NCBI GenBank assembly: GCA_048213135.1
Contig: PS015015.1
Location: 158,925-222,924 of the forward strand
DNA length: 64,000 nt
Reading direction: 5' to 3'
Source: Reclinomonas americana ATCC 50394
Lineage: Eukaryota > Jakobida > Jakobea > Jakobida
Numbering within the stretch: the first letter of the stretch is position 1; the number at the start of each line of letters is the position of its first letter. The position numbers and the translations under genes were made by a program. The notes under the pieces were generated by a model. It made no database searches, was not told the DNA's origin, and saw nothing but the letters and a program-made list of their open reading frames with translations. This document shows positions 28,885-39,075 of this stretch, piece after piece.

Positions 28885-31713
28885 ATGCTTCCCAACGCGC
28901 GGGTAAAGCAGCTGCGACAGGCGATCAGCGAGCTGCTGGACTCGCGAGGTACACGCTCACAGTGCCACATAGGAGATCGCTTCTTTCGCTCACTCTCTCT
29001 CTTACAAAAGGTCTGTGGGATCCACTGCGCGATCTGATCGTGCGTCACGCGCCTGCGATTCTCGGCACACCGCCGCTCGCTGGTGCCGAGGCCGTCAGTG
29101 CATCGCCGTTGACTGAGAAGGGTGCGGTGTGAGTGGGGGCAAGCGATGAGGTGATCGGTCACTGATCGTAAACGCAGAGGTGTTGGAGCGAGTGATTGGA
29201 TCGTTGCAGACCGAGACGCAGTGGTTGACGCGACAGTGGCCCAGTGATGTGTCGCGGCAGCCGGAGGACGCCGAAGTACATGCTGCTGCTGCTCGTTGCG
29301 CTGAGCGATTGACGCTTCGTCGTCGTATGTGTTCTCACGATCGTATGTGTGGGGCGACGCAGCGTACGTGGCGGCTCGGGCGGGCACTGCTGGCGTGCTG
29401 AGTGGCGGACCGCTGGCGCCCCCGCAGAGCCCCAATGCGTGGTACTTGCATTTCCGGCTGGAGGGCGGCTGTGCGTTTGTCGATCTGCTGGCGGCGCAGG
29501 GTGATTCGGGATCGACCACACCCGATCAGTTTGTGCTCAGCGTGCAGTGCGGTGACACGGGTGAGCACACGATCGTGGAGGCGGTGCCGTTGGATGTGGA
29601 GCCGGCGTTCGCCGGGCACCTGGTGTTCCAGGTGCCCACGGTGGGACTGACGCCGCCGACAGCCGATGCATTGATCCAGAGGCCACGCGAGTTGTACTTG
29701 GTGCTGTTGCGACGGTCGGGTCGCTCTGGTCGCCTCTCGTTTGCGGCGTGTGCGCGGTACGACTGGCGCAAGGTATGCATGGCTAAGAGGGAGGTGACGA
29801 ATCGGTGTTCGTGCGTTGAGCTGAACGGCATGACATGCAGGTGGCGTGTGGTGGTTCGGTGCGAGTGGCGATTGAGTTGTCGCAGTCGTATGGTGTGATC
29901 AATGCACGACTGGAGGCGCTCCCTCAAGCGCTGCCGTCGTACATTTCAGCCGATGTGTTGCACCAAAAGGTGACGAGTGCTGCGGCAAGAGGGTGGTTTG
30001 CTGGCACTGATTATCTTCTGTGCATGCAGATGGTGGACGAGGCCGACGCCATGGCAGCAGTCGAGGCCGAGGTACGCGCCTACGCCGCGCAGTGGGTACG
30101 CGAGTTTCGCCAGACGCGATCCGAGAATGCGGTTTGTGTTGCTTGCTACGTGGGTGATGATCTTTGTTGAGACTGACACACGCGAGCGACAGTCGCGCTC
30201 CATGCGTTTCTTCGCCACTAACGAGGCCGGCGAACACCGACCACTGATCGCGTTTGTGAATCCACTACAGGCCGATCGGTGCGCGACGAATGAATGTGTG
30301 CTGCCAGTCTCTCCTCTTGTCGCTAATCTCGTGATTTCTGCAGTATGCTGGACTCGCCTCAGCATGCGGCTCGATTCGTGAGTCTCATTCCGTTTGAGCG
30401 AGAGGACGCAGCAGCGGGCGACGACGGCAGTATGGATGTGTGGCACTCGCTGCAGACGTTCTTGTGTCGGAAGCGAGGTCAGTGTGTTCGCGTGCACAGC
30501 CCCACATCCGTCCGCGGCACTCACATTGCGGTCGCAGGCGGCGTGGACTCGCATGCACTGCTGTTGTGCTCGCTGCTGCTGGGATTCGGGCTGGACGCCT
30601 ACTGCTGTGTGGGCACCGTTGCTGGTGGGCGGCGGCACACTTGGGTGCTCACGCGCGCCAGCAACGGTCGCATCACCATGTGGGAGAGCCTGACGGGTGT
30701 GCGGTATCCGCTGGGCACGTCGCAGCACAATTTTGAGGATGTCTTTGTGCGTCATACCTTGCTTCCGCTCGTCACCACACCGACAGCGTGTTGACATTCG
30801 ATGTTCTGCGTGCAGACTTTGTTCAATCACGCGGTGATCTTGGCCAACATTCAGCCGCGCACTGTTGCGTACGCACACCGTGTCCTTGCATTCATCCGTG
30901 TGACCGACGCTCGGGCACAGTTGGTGAGCGAGTTGGACTGGGACCTGTACAACGAGGCGGCATGGAAGCGCACAAATGCCGATCTAATGTCTCGTGTGCG
31001 CCACGAGCCACTGGTGCGACTGCGAGCGTCGACGCTGGATGTGGCGCAAGAGGAGCGCGTGTTGGAGACGGAACTGCGCAAGTCGATCGGCGACTATCGC
31101 GATCAGGAGGGGGTGCGATCCATTATAACTCGCCCGGCGTCGGTGCTGCGCTGCTGACATACGCTGCGTGTTGTCTCGGCAGTTGTCGGTGGTGTGGGAC
31201 GACAGCCTGTCATACATGTTGGCTCCGGCCCTGGTCAGCTACGAGGCCGAGCTGACCCTGCAGCACCCCTCTGCCGCCCCGCTGCTCGGATCCGCCGACT
31301 TTGCCGAGGCGCTCACACACTCGGTGCCACAGCACCACGCGTTCAAGGTGCGGTGTACACGCCGCACAATCACAACCATCAAGAAGAAAGAAAGCGCTCA
31401 CCCGCATGGACACAGGGCTACCCAACCGTCTCGCAACACCGTTCTGCCGCACGCATCCTCGCCTCCATGCTGAAGAACGACGCATGCAGCGCCATCCTCA
31501 ACACCACGGGCGACACAGTGCGCTTTGCGCTGCGCTGCAAAGTCTTCCCCTATCCCGACGACACGTTGCGTCCGTCGAACACCTCCGCGCAGTCTCCCCC
31601 CCTCGCCTCACCGAGACACACGCCCGCACTACAGAGTGGCCGTATGGACCATGCTGGCCGTGCGCTACCAAACGCACTCCACGAGCGCCGCAGGAGGAAG
31701 CAAGAGCATGTAA
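28885..31713 (+). CDS. CEP76: CEP76-like centrosomal protein
   Basis: This centriolar protein limits centriole re-duplication in animals. The N-terminus LPNARVKQLRQAISELL fits the CEP76 start. A C2-like domain follows (NAWYLHFRLEGGCAFVDLL, FVLSVQCG, ELYLVLLRRSG). Then come YAAQWVREFRQTR, IAFVNPLQADR and DSPQHAARFVSLIPFE. The transglutaminase/peptidase-like region reads LLLCSLLLGFGLDAYCCVG, HTWVLTRASNG and WESLTGVRYP. The last part (VWDDSLSYMLAPALVSYEAE, VPQHHAFK, YRVAVWTMLAVRYQTHS) matches the CEP76 C-terminus. Animal CEP76 has a Cys two residues after the Gly that opens this core; the spliced exon junction here gives RGGVDSHALLL, with no Cys. The domain would therefore be a scaffold, not an enzyme. 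Its presence suggests the organism builds centrioles or flagella. The stop is 75 bp from LSM8, tail to tail. Confidence 0.92.
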
Positions 31714-31788
31714 AAAAACACCAGATCATGTCTTCCAACGAGGCGTCACATTCACAATTCTCTCGCCACACTCACACGCGTACATGCA

Positions 31789-32357
31789 TCAATGTACGAC
31801 AGGCTTCAGCGGCTCCACCACCATCTCATCCCAGTTGATCTGCGAGTCCAGCGCCTCATCGACCTCGCCAATCAATGCACTGTGCATGCAAGCAGTGAGC
31901 ACGCGCGCGTTGCGCGCGAGAATGCAAACAACACACACGAAACATGTTGTCTCCACGAATGATAAACAGGCCGAGTACTTCTTGCTCTGTTGGTGCGTTG
32001 GCTGCACACACGGAGAGAGTGTGTGTGTGTGTGAGAGAGAGAGACGTATTGCAAGTGGACGAGACAACACACACCATTGTGCACACGCTCAATCGAGTTC
32101 TCCAGAATGACATTGATGGCCTGATCAAAGCCCTTCAGGTGGCCCTGACACGCATCAGCAACACACACACAGTGAGCACACAACACGCGAGAGATATGAG
32201 TAAAGAAGACGAAACCACAATGTGTCGGCCATCATTGGTGATCAGCGTCACCGTGCCTGTGAGTGAGAGAGAGAGAGAAGTGAGCGGCATGCAAGACAGA
32301 GGCAAAGAGCACAAGAGTGGCGAAACGATCAAGTAGTGTCTCCAACCCGTCGGCCAT
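31789..32357 (-). CDS. LSM8: U6 snRNA-associated Sm-like protein LSM8
   Basis: This is a subunit of the LSM2-8 ring that binds the 3' end of U6 snRNA in the nucleus. The start at 32357 gives MADGLETLLD. A phase-1 intron joins it to RTVTLITNDGRHIV (Sm1 motif), and the next exon reads GHLKGFDQAINVILENSIER. Then comes the Sm2 motif LFIIRGDN, and finally ALIGEVDEALDSQINW with the typical EPLKPVVH ending at 31789. The -VVH/-VAH-like C-terminus and the IGEVDEE-type motif distinguish LSM8 from LSM1. Five exons encode about 95 residues, the usual size. It is head to head with the LCB1 gene. Confidence 0.94.
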
Positions 32358-32507
32358 TGCACAAGTGAAGGACGATCGTCCTGTGCCTTCCTCGTGCGTG
32401 CGTGGTGAGCGAGCGACGAGTGTGCGCAGTGTGCACGTGCATACAGTGTGTAACAGTTGTGTGTCTTACGCGCACAGGTCTGTCTCTCTCTCTCTTCGCC
32501 TTTTGTC
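32358..32507. promoter_or_regulatory. Bidirectional promoter region, LSM8 / LCB1
   Basis: This is a 150-bp interval between divergent start codons. No RNA gene or third ORF is seen. A CT tract lies just upstream of the LCB1 start. Confidence 0.6.
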
Positions 32508-34433
32508 ATGGAGAACGCCGTCGCGTGGTTGTGGTCGTCGCTGCAGTACCAGTTCGAGCACCACCCTGTGCACTTGGGTTGCGTAACTACCACCACCACC
32601 TACACACGCACACACAGCGCAAGCAAACAAGCAAGAATGTGTGAGAAGAGAGAGGCGCGCTGCAACTCACTCTCTCACTGTCACAGTGCTGGAGTTCCTC
32701 TTTGTGACGTTTATCCTGTACCTGCTGCCACAACGCTCGTTCCGCCCCTCGACAAAGAACCCCGATCAGCTCACCAAGGAGGTAATCCGCGCGCGCGCAC
32801 ACGTGTTTGTGCAACATGTCGTTCGTGATCACTCACACACGTGTCACACACACAAAGGAACGCGATGAGCTGATTGACTTGTGGGAACCCAAACCACTCA
32901 TCCCGCACGATGAGCGCGTGCAAAAGTTCGACATGAAGGTCGTCGAAGGGTGAGTGATCACTCCTCTGTTGAGTCGAGTCTCTCTCGCCAGTGATTGACT
33001 GCTGTCTTGTGGTTGTAAAGGAGCTGCGGTGAGCGTGTTGTGGTCAACGGGAAGCACGCTGTCAACTTTGCCTCGTACAACTTCCTCGGCTTCCTCGGCG
33101 ACGAGGACATTAACCGTGCGTGCACGACTGCGTTGCACACGTATGGCGTCGGAGCGTGCGGACCGCGCGGCTTTTACGGCACCATTGGTCAGTGTCCCCT
33201 GTGCGCGTGCCTCTCTATACCTGTCTCTTACCTTGTGAGTTGGCGATCAGATGTGCATCTGCGACAGGAGCAGCTGCTGGCGCGTTTCATGGGCACGCAG
33301 GAGGCGATTCTGTACTCGTACGATTTCGCCACCATCTCCAGTGTGATTCCGGCGTTCTTGAAGCGCGATGATGTGATTGTCGTCGACGAGTGTGCCAATC
33401 ATGCGGTGAAGACAGGCGCGATGCTGTCGCGCTCGCGTGTGCTGTTCTTCCGCCACAACGACATGCAGCATCTGGAGGAGTTGCTGAAGCAGGTGACGGC
33501 GCCCAGCAAGACCAAGAAGCCGCTCAATCGTCGGTTCATTGTGGTCGAGGGACTGTACCAGAACTCGGGTGGTGCGTGTGCACAGCTGCAGGGGAGAAAA
33601 GGAGCGATCTGACTGAGGAGTGCCTGCGCAGATTTGTGCCCGCTGCCCGACATTGTGCGTCTGAAGAACAAGTACAAGTTCCGCCTGGCCATGGACGACT
33701 CGTTTGGCATCGGCACTCTCGGTCGCACCGGCCGCGGCACGTGCGAGCACTTTGGCATTGACGTGGAGGAGGTGGACATTATCACTGGTTCGCTGTCGAA
33801 TTCGTTTGCCGCAGTGGGCGGCTTTTGCGTCGGCAGCCACGTGGTTTGCGATCATCAGGTTTGTTGTCTGTTTGTTTTTGTGTCTCCTCGATGCGTCGCT
33901 TCGTGATTGCTAACTGTGGGGTCGCAGCGTCTGTCTGGCACCGGCTACGTGTTCTCTGCAGCGCTGCCGCCGTACCTGTCGGCCGCCGGCATTGCGGCGA
34001 TGAACAAGCTGATTGACCGACCAGAGAGCGTGCAGCAGCTGGAGAGTTGCGACGACCCTTGCCCGTGCCTTTTGGGTCTCCATTCGTCTCAACCCGCGTG
34101 GGATGTACAGAGAACACACAGACGCTGCGTGAGGAGCTGGCCAACCTGGAGGAGCACGGTCTGGTGGTGTCGGGCGATGCCAACTCGCCGCTGATCCACC
34201 TGCGACTGAAGCGATCACGCGGCTCACGCGACGCCGACTACGACCTGCTGGAGACATTCGTGTCCAAGGCACTGGACCGAGGAATCGCACTGACGACGGC
34301 CAAGTACACGCCACTGGAGAGCCACCCACCGCCACCGAGCATCCGCATGTGCGTGTCGGTGAAGCACACGCCGAATGACTTGTCGGAGGCCGCCAACGTC
34401 GTCAAGCAGCTGGCCCGCGAATTGGTCGCATAG
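32508..34433 (+). CDS. SPTLC1: Serine palmitoyltransferase subunit 1 (LCB1/SPTLC1)
   Basis: This is the non-catalytic partner of the serine palmitoyltransferase heterodimer, which makes 3-ketosphinganine in the ER membrane. Exon 1 (MENAVAWLWSSLQYQFEHHP) joins through a GTTGCGT donor at 32578 to a membrane segment (VLEFLFVTFILYLLP). LIPHDERVQKFDM and NFASYNFLGFLGDEDI follow. The aminotransferase fold continues with YGVGACGPRGFYGTI, DECANHAVKTGAMLSRS, FIVVEGLYQNSG, FRLAMDDSFGIGTLGRTGRG and GSLSNSFAAVGGFC. In the last block the PLP-lysine of the catalytic subunit LCB2 is absent, which is diagnostic of LCB1. The C-terminus ends VVKQLARELVA, with the stop at 34431-34433. Confidence 0.95.
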
Positions 34434-34559
34434 AGTGGGGGGAAGCACGTATAGGAGCAGGAGGATGTGCATGGAAATCATTTATAAAGACGTCGTTGTG
34501 AAGAAGTCCTGTGGGATTGGCCTCCACCGACCGACTGTGCGTGTGTGTAAGAGAGAGCA

Positions 34560-36369
34560 ATGATCTTCTTGAGGAAACTCGGCCGGCCCTCGGCTCACCG
34601 TGAAGGTTGGCGCACGCGCACGACACAGACACTGAGAGTCGCACACACGCACATTCTTCTCTCAATCACTCTCTCTCTCTCTCACTCGTCCTATGAATGC
34701 ATGTGCATGTGCATGTGTGTGTGCATGCGTGTGTGCATTATCACCCCACACGTGCTCTGTGTGTGCACACAAGCGCGTCTGCAGAGTGGAGAGTGGCACC
34801 ATGTCTCACTCACTCACTTGCACACACACACACACAGCTCTCCTGCGCAACCTCGTCACCGCGCTGGTCAAGCACGAGCAGATCATCACCACACTGCCCA
34901 AGGGCAAGGAGCTCAAGCGAGTCGCCGATCAGCTTGTCACACTGGTAATCTTACTCTCTATGAGTCTCTCTCTCTCAGTCTCTCGTGTGTCTCATATGCA
35001 GTCTGCAGGCCAAGCAAAACACTCTGGCCTCTCGTCGTCGCGCTCTTGGTTACATTTACGAGCCTGATGTGGTGAAGAAGCTCTTTGCGGAGTTCCCGTT
35101 GAGATATGCGCAACGGAATGGGTGCGTTGGGGAGGAGGGGAAGGGAGAGAGNNNNNNNNNNNNNNNNNNNNNNNNNNNNNNNNNNNNNNNNNNNNNNNNN
35201 NNNNNNNNNNNNNNNNNNNNNNNNNNNNNNNNNNNNNNNNNNNNNNNNNNNNNNNNNNNNNNNNNNNNNNNNNNNNNNNNNNNNNNNNNNNNNNNNNNNN
35301 NNNNNNNNNNNNNNNNNNNNNNNNNNNNNNNNNNNNNNNNNNNNNNNNNNNNNNNNNNNNNNNNNNNNNNNNNNNNNNNNNNNNNNNNNNNNNNNNNNNN
35401 NNNNNNNNNNNNNNNNNNNNNNNNNNNNNNNNNNNNNNNNNNNNNNNNNNNNNNNNNNNNNNNNNNNNNNNNNNNNNNNNNNNNNNNNNNNNNNNNNNNN
35501 NNNNNNNNNNNNNNNNNNNNNNNNNNNNNNNNNNNNNNNNNNNNNNNNNNNNNNNNNNNNNNNNNNNNNNNNNNNNNNNNNNNNNNNNNNNNNNNNNNNN
35601 NNNNNNNNNNNNNNNNNNNNNNNNNNNNNNNNNNNNNNNNNNNNNNNNNNNNNNNNNNNNNNNNNNNNNNNNNNNNNNNNNNNNNNNNNNNNGAGAGAGA
35701 GAGAGAGAGAGGTGGGAGGAAAGGGGAGAGGAGAGGCTTCTGCATGGTTCCGTGAGTAGTGGGCTGCCCTGAGCCAACTGACTGCAGCGATCGAAGAGAC
35801 CACGCAGAGCGAGAAAGGACTCGCAGAAAGGAGACGTAGCGATTGATGCAGCGAGACAGCGAACTGCAACGATGGAACAAGTAATGCACGTGGAGAGACT
35901 GCACGCGCAACTGCGCTAGCAGCCAGAGAGAGCCATCAGAGAAGATAGAGCGACGCGTGCATTGACATCGAACTTGGGAACGATACTGCAAGCAGCCAGA
36001 GATCCATCTTCGAAGACAGAGCGATTCATGCAGAGAGACAGCAACTGCAACGAGGTAACGAGCAACTGCAGGAGTATACGCACATGGACACACTAGAATC
36101 AGAGCGATGACTGCAGTGAGACGACGAACCGCATCGACTCCCTTTTCGTACGCTCACATCGCCCTCCCTCTCTTCCCCTTTCCGTGCTCAGTGGATACAC
36201 CCGCGTGCTGCGCATGGAGAACCGACGAGGCGACAACGCCCCCATGTGCCTCGTCGAGTATGTCGATCGTCCTGCCAAGCCCACCACCACCACCACCACC
36301 TCGCCCAGTACCATCACCACCACCGCCACCACCACAAAGGCACAACAGCCACAACTTGCATCCTCATGA
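34560..36369 (+). CDS. MRPL17: Mitochondrial large-subunit ribosomal protein bL17m
   Basis: This is a bacterial-type L17 ribosomal protein for the mitochondrial ribosome. Exon 1 (34560-34605) encodes [15 protein letters not shown]. It joins in phase to [20 protein letters not shown], reproducing the canonical L17 start. Next are [16 protein letters not shown], then [19 protein letters not shown] and [17 protein letters not shown] very long intron follows (about 35120-36190). It contains a 541-N gap flanked by GA repeats and a block of imperfect repeats. The last exon reads [18 protein letters not shown] and LVEYVDRP, then a Thr/Ser-rich tail ending QQPQLASS at 36369. No targeting peptide precedes the conserved start. 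The long intron is exceptional for this window. Confidence 0.92.
35152..35692. other. Assembly gap flanked by (GA)n, in a bL17m intron
   Basis: A 541-N run is bordered on both sides by GA-rich sequence (GAGAGAG to the left, a pure GA tract at 35693-35711). A long GA microsatellite probably fills it. It lies within the intron, so no bL17m coding sequence need be lost. Confidence 0.85.
35835..36075. repeat. Imperfect direct repeats inside the long bL17m intron
   Basis: Blocks recur with small changes. AGCGATTGATGCAGCGAGAC at about 35838 resembles AGCGATTCATGCAGAGAGAC at about 36021, both followed by GCAACTGCAACGA-like sequence. GCAGCCAGAGAGAGCCATC at about 35919 resembles GCAGCCAGAGATCCATC at about 35992. 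Nothing comparable is seen in other introns of this window. Confidence 0.7.
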
Positions 36370-36718
36370 TAGACCATTCTTTCGCTCACTTCGCGATTCC
36401 CTCTCGGCCGAGAGAGCAGTAAAAAAACACAACAATCAGCTCATCAACTACATCACCATACAGGCGACGATGATTGCAACACTTGCTGCTTTTTTTGCTC
36501 AATATCAGCATTCGTTCGACCGTCGCGCATTGGGCGACGAGCGGACGCCCTTGCATACGTAGCAGCACCCCCCGAAAGGAGTTGACGACGGAGGCAAGTG
36601 AAACAACGTCGCACAACAGGACAACCTCCTTGTCGCTTTCGCTAACTCCGTCGTTTACCGCCGGTGCGGGGCGGGCTGATAACACATTCACAAACAACAC
36701 AAAAATTCGACGATTCTC
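36370..36718. other. Spacer between bL17m and the acidic ORF
   Basis: No gene is recognised in these 349 bp. They should contain the bL17m 3' end and, if the next ORF is real, its promoter. Open frames here have no family resemblance. Confidence 0.45.
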
Positions 36719-37008
36719 ATGGAGCGCTCACCATCTCGATCACGGGCGCACAAGGACGACGACGAGGAGGAGGAGGAGGATGAGGATGTGCCCATGATGG
36801 CCTCTGCGGCGATTGAGGCCGCCACTGCGCGCAAGGAAGAGGAAGAGGAGGAGGAGAGTCGAGTGCGTGTGAAGAAGGAGCGCGTGGCCAAGAAGCGGCC
36901 GCGCGATGAGGAGGAGCATGGGGGTGATAGTGGCAGTGGAGGAGGAGGAGCAGGAGGAGAGTCGTCATCATCAGCAGCAGCAGCAGCAGCAGCGGGTGCG
37001 GATGACGA
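36719..37008 (+). CDS. Acidic, RS/KR-rich protein N-terminus (putative, cut by gap)
   Basis: The frame opens with MERSPSRSRAHKDDD and continues through Glu/Asp runs, VPMMASAAIEAATARKEE, VRVKKERVAKKRPRDEEE and then Gly/Ser and poly-Ala (a CAG run) into the gap at 37009. The mixture of RS dipeptides, acid runs and a KKRPR-type basic cluster suggests a nuclear RNA-processing or chromatin protein, but no domain is visible. The complementary strand reads only poly-Ser/Pro, which favours this strand. The rest of the gene would have to lie in the 370-N gap, because coding beyond it is on the opposite strand. Confidence 0.4.
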
Positions 37009-37378
37009 NNNNNNNNNNNNNNNNNNNNNNNNNNNNNNNNNNNNNNNNNNNNNNNNNNNNNNNNNNNNNNNNNNNNNNNNNNNNNNNNNNNNNNNNNNNN
37101 NNNNNNNNNNNNNNNNNNNNNNNNNNNNNNNNNNNNNNNNNNNNNNNNNNNNNNNNNNNNNNNNNNNNNNNNNNNNNNNNNNNNNNNNNNNNNNNNNNNN
37201 NNNNNNNNNNNNNNNNNNNNNNNNNNNNNNNNNNNNNNNNNNNNNNNNNNNNNNNNNNNNNNNNNNNNNNNNNNNNNNNNNNNNNNNNNNNNNNNNNNNN
37301 NNNNNNNNNNNNNNNNNNNNNNNNNNNNNNNNNNNNNNNNNNNNNNNNNNNNNNNNNNNNNNNNNNNNNNNNNNNNNN
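37009..37378. other. Assembly gap hiding two convergent gene ends
   Basis: A 370-N run lies between the plus-strand acidic ORF and the minus-strand LON-domain gene. Neither gene's stop codon is visible. Confidence 0.9.
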
Positions 37379-38498
37379 ATCGCCAACAGCCACGTCCAAC
37401 AGGTCGTTCAGCTTGCGGTAGCGAGCTAACGGAGTGTTGAGTTGTAGCAGTTCGAGGTACGTGGGGCGGTTGCTGGACAGAACAGCCTGCGAGATGGGAG
37501 AGGGGCAGTGAGGGCGGAGAGCCATGAGTGGAGAAGGATGAGACGAGCACGCACCGTGAGCACGCTGCAACACCAGAACGAGTGCACTGTCTTGTCGGAC
37601 GGGTCGGGCTCGTCGCCGTAGTGGTCCACCAGCTGGTCCCTGTGGCGGTGCAGTGACGATCAGACGACGAGCATGCAGGCATGAGACTTCTCGAAGACGA
37701 ACCGCGCATTAGGATTGAGACTATTGAGGAAAATGCGGATCCTGCGGGTGATGCGCTCGTACGCGCCTAATGAGGACTCCTCGTCCTCGCAGTCCATTCG
37801 TGCGTCGTCGCAATCAGGGGCCGAACGAGCTGCCGATGACGGACCGGCATCTCCTGACGAGTCGCACGGGGGGCGTGTTGTTGAGCGAGGCTGCGTCGGG
37901 TCGGCGACATCATCGATCCAGTCGACAGCTGCGAAGAGAGGAGTCAGCGAAACGAATACACAAGGGTGCATGCACATGCACCACATTGCTCACCAGCCAC
38001 TGTGTAGCCGTCGACCTCCCACGCTCTACGCAACGACAACACAATATGAGGAGTGAGTGGCCACAAGTGCATGTACTGTGTTGTTGGAGGTCGCGAGAGA
38101 CGCACCTCTGTACTCGGAAGCGACGACGGCCAACCGTGCGGATGAATAACCTGCCGTCGGGAAGCTGATCGAGGAGGTTGAGTGACAACACAAGAGTGCG
38201 GCAGTCAGCAAACGGTGAAATGCACCTGGAAGTACTCGTCGACCTCAACCATGGTTCCAATGCTATCTTGCAGTTGTGCCATGACACCGAATGAGCGAGA
38301 TGCTTGTAGCACCCTGTAGAACAGAGCGAGTGAGTGGGGGAATAAGGTGAGTGCATGCACACACAATTCGTACCGGCGAAGCATGAGCCGATATCGAGGC
38401 TCGAAAACATGCAGCGGAAGCCCACTGCCCGGAAAACAGCTGCACGATCCTTCCGTGAGAAATCTATGGTGGTGAACGTGCGACGAAAACGCCACACG
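37379..38498 (-). CDS. LON N-terminal (substrate-binding) domain protein, LONRF/cereblon-like, both ends in gaps
   Basis: The visible exons encode a LON-type substrate-recognition domain. FPGSGLPLHVFEPRYRLML is followed by VLQASRSFGVMAQLQDSIG and TMVEVDEYFQ. Next are LPDGRLFIRTVGRRRFRVQ, then AWEVDGYTVA and AVDWIDDVADP. An acidic Ser-rich insert leads to YERITRRIRIFLNSL. The next exons read RDQLVDHYGDEPDPSDKT, FWCCSVLTAVLSSNRP and LLQLNTPLARYRKLNDLL. The order and the closing NTPLARYRKL-type helix resemble LONRF-family and bacterial LON-like proteins, with no ATPase or protease domain seen. The 5' end enters the 20-N gap at 38499, so any RING or TPR region typical of LONRF would be missing. 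The 3' end enters the gap at 37378 without a stop. Confidence 0.8.
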
Positions 38499-38518
38499 NN
38501 NNNNNNNNNNNNNNNNNN
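38499..38518. other. 20-N gap joining two different genes
   Basis: To the right is the 5' end of a prohibitin-2-like gene, stopping in its second intron. To the left is the middle of a LON-domain gene on the same strand. Most of one gene and the start of another are missing, so the true gap is probably more than 1 kb. Confidence 0.75.
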
Positions 38519-38812
38519 GGGGTCGGAATGCAAGGCAAGCAACGAATGGTGCAGGCACACACAGACTGACTGACCATTGAACAGACTCTGCGCGAGACCG
38601 TATCCCACGAGACCGAGTCCGACCAGCAGTCGGCCCACGCCCTACACGCGGAGCATGTGTGAGTGCAAGAGGAGAGAGAGACAGTGAGAGAGACAGAGAG
38701 TGTGTAAACTCACTCCAAAGGGAATCCCCATTCCGCCCGAGGCACCTCCGCCACTTCCGCCTTCGCCCGCGTTGGGCATGGCCTTGGAGACAAGAGCGCG
38801 GATGCGATTCAT
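38519..38812 (-). CDS. Prohibitin-2-like protein, N-terminus only
   Basis: The start at 38812 gives MNRIRALVSKAMPNAGEG, then a Gly/Ser stretch ending GGMGIPFG. An intron follows, then VGRLLVGLGLVGYGLAQSLFN with a phase-1 donor. The layout is a short basic head, a GxGMG-type lead-in, one membrane anchor and LFN, where prohibitin-2 continues V-(D/E)-GG. It fits the N-terminus of mitochondrial prohibitin-2. The SPFH domain that would prove this is lost in the 20-N gap. An upstream in-frame ATG at 38836 could add eight residues. It is head to head with the SMG7-like gene (263 bp). Confidence 0.55.
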
Positions 38813-39075
38813 TTTGTGTTCTCTCCGCTGCTGCATGAGTCAGTGAGAGTGTGTGAAAGTGCACATGGCATGCGCAAACATGTACACACAAAGAGCGACA
38901 CAAAGAAGAACGACACACACACGCGCGCGCGTATGTGTATGTGTGTCTATACGAGTGAAGACTGCAACAGCACACAGACAGTGGGCGGGCTGTGAGCTCA
39001 CCTGTGTGCGACGAGAGTGTCGTGTGTGAGAGGACAGATGACGTCAGAGGGACACACACTTTGCCAACCCCGCGC

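Noticed and set aside
33780-33830. Serine palmitoyltransferase lacking the PLP-binding lysine
   Set aside because: Absence of the lysine is normal for the LCB1 subunit; it is not a broken enzyme.
37379-38812. A single prohibitin-LON fusion gene
   Set aside because: The two parts are separated by a 20-N gap, the first stops in an intron donor, and the families are unrelated; an assembly join is the simpler explanation.
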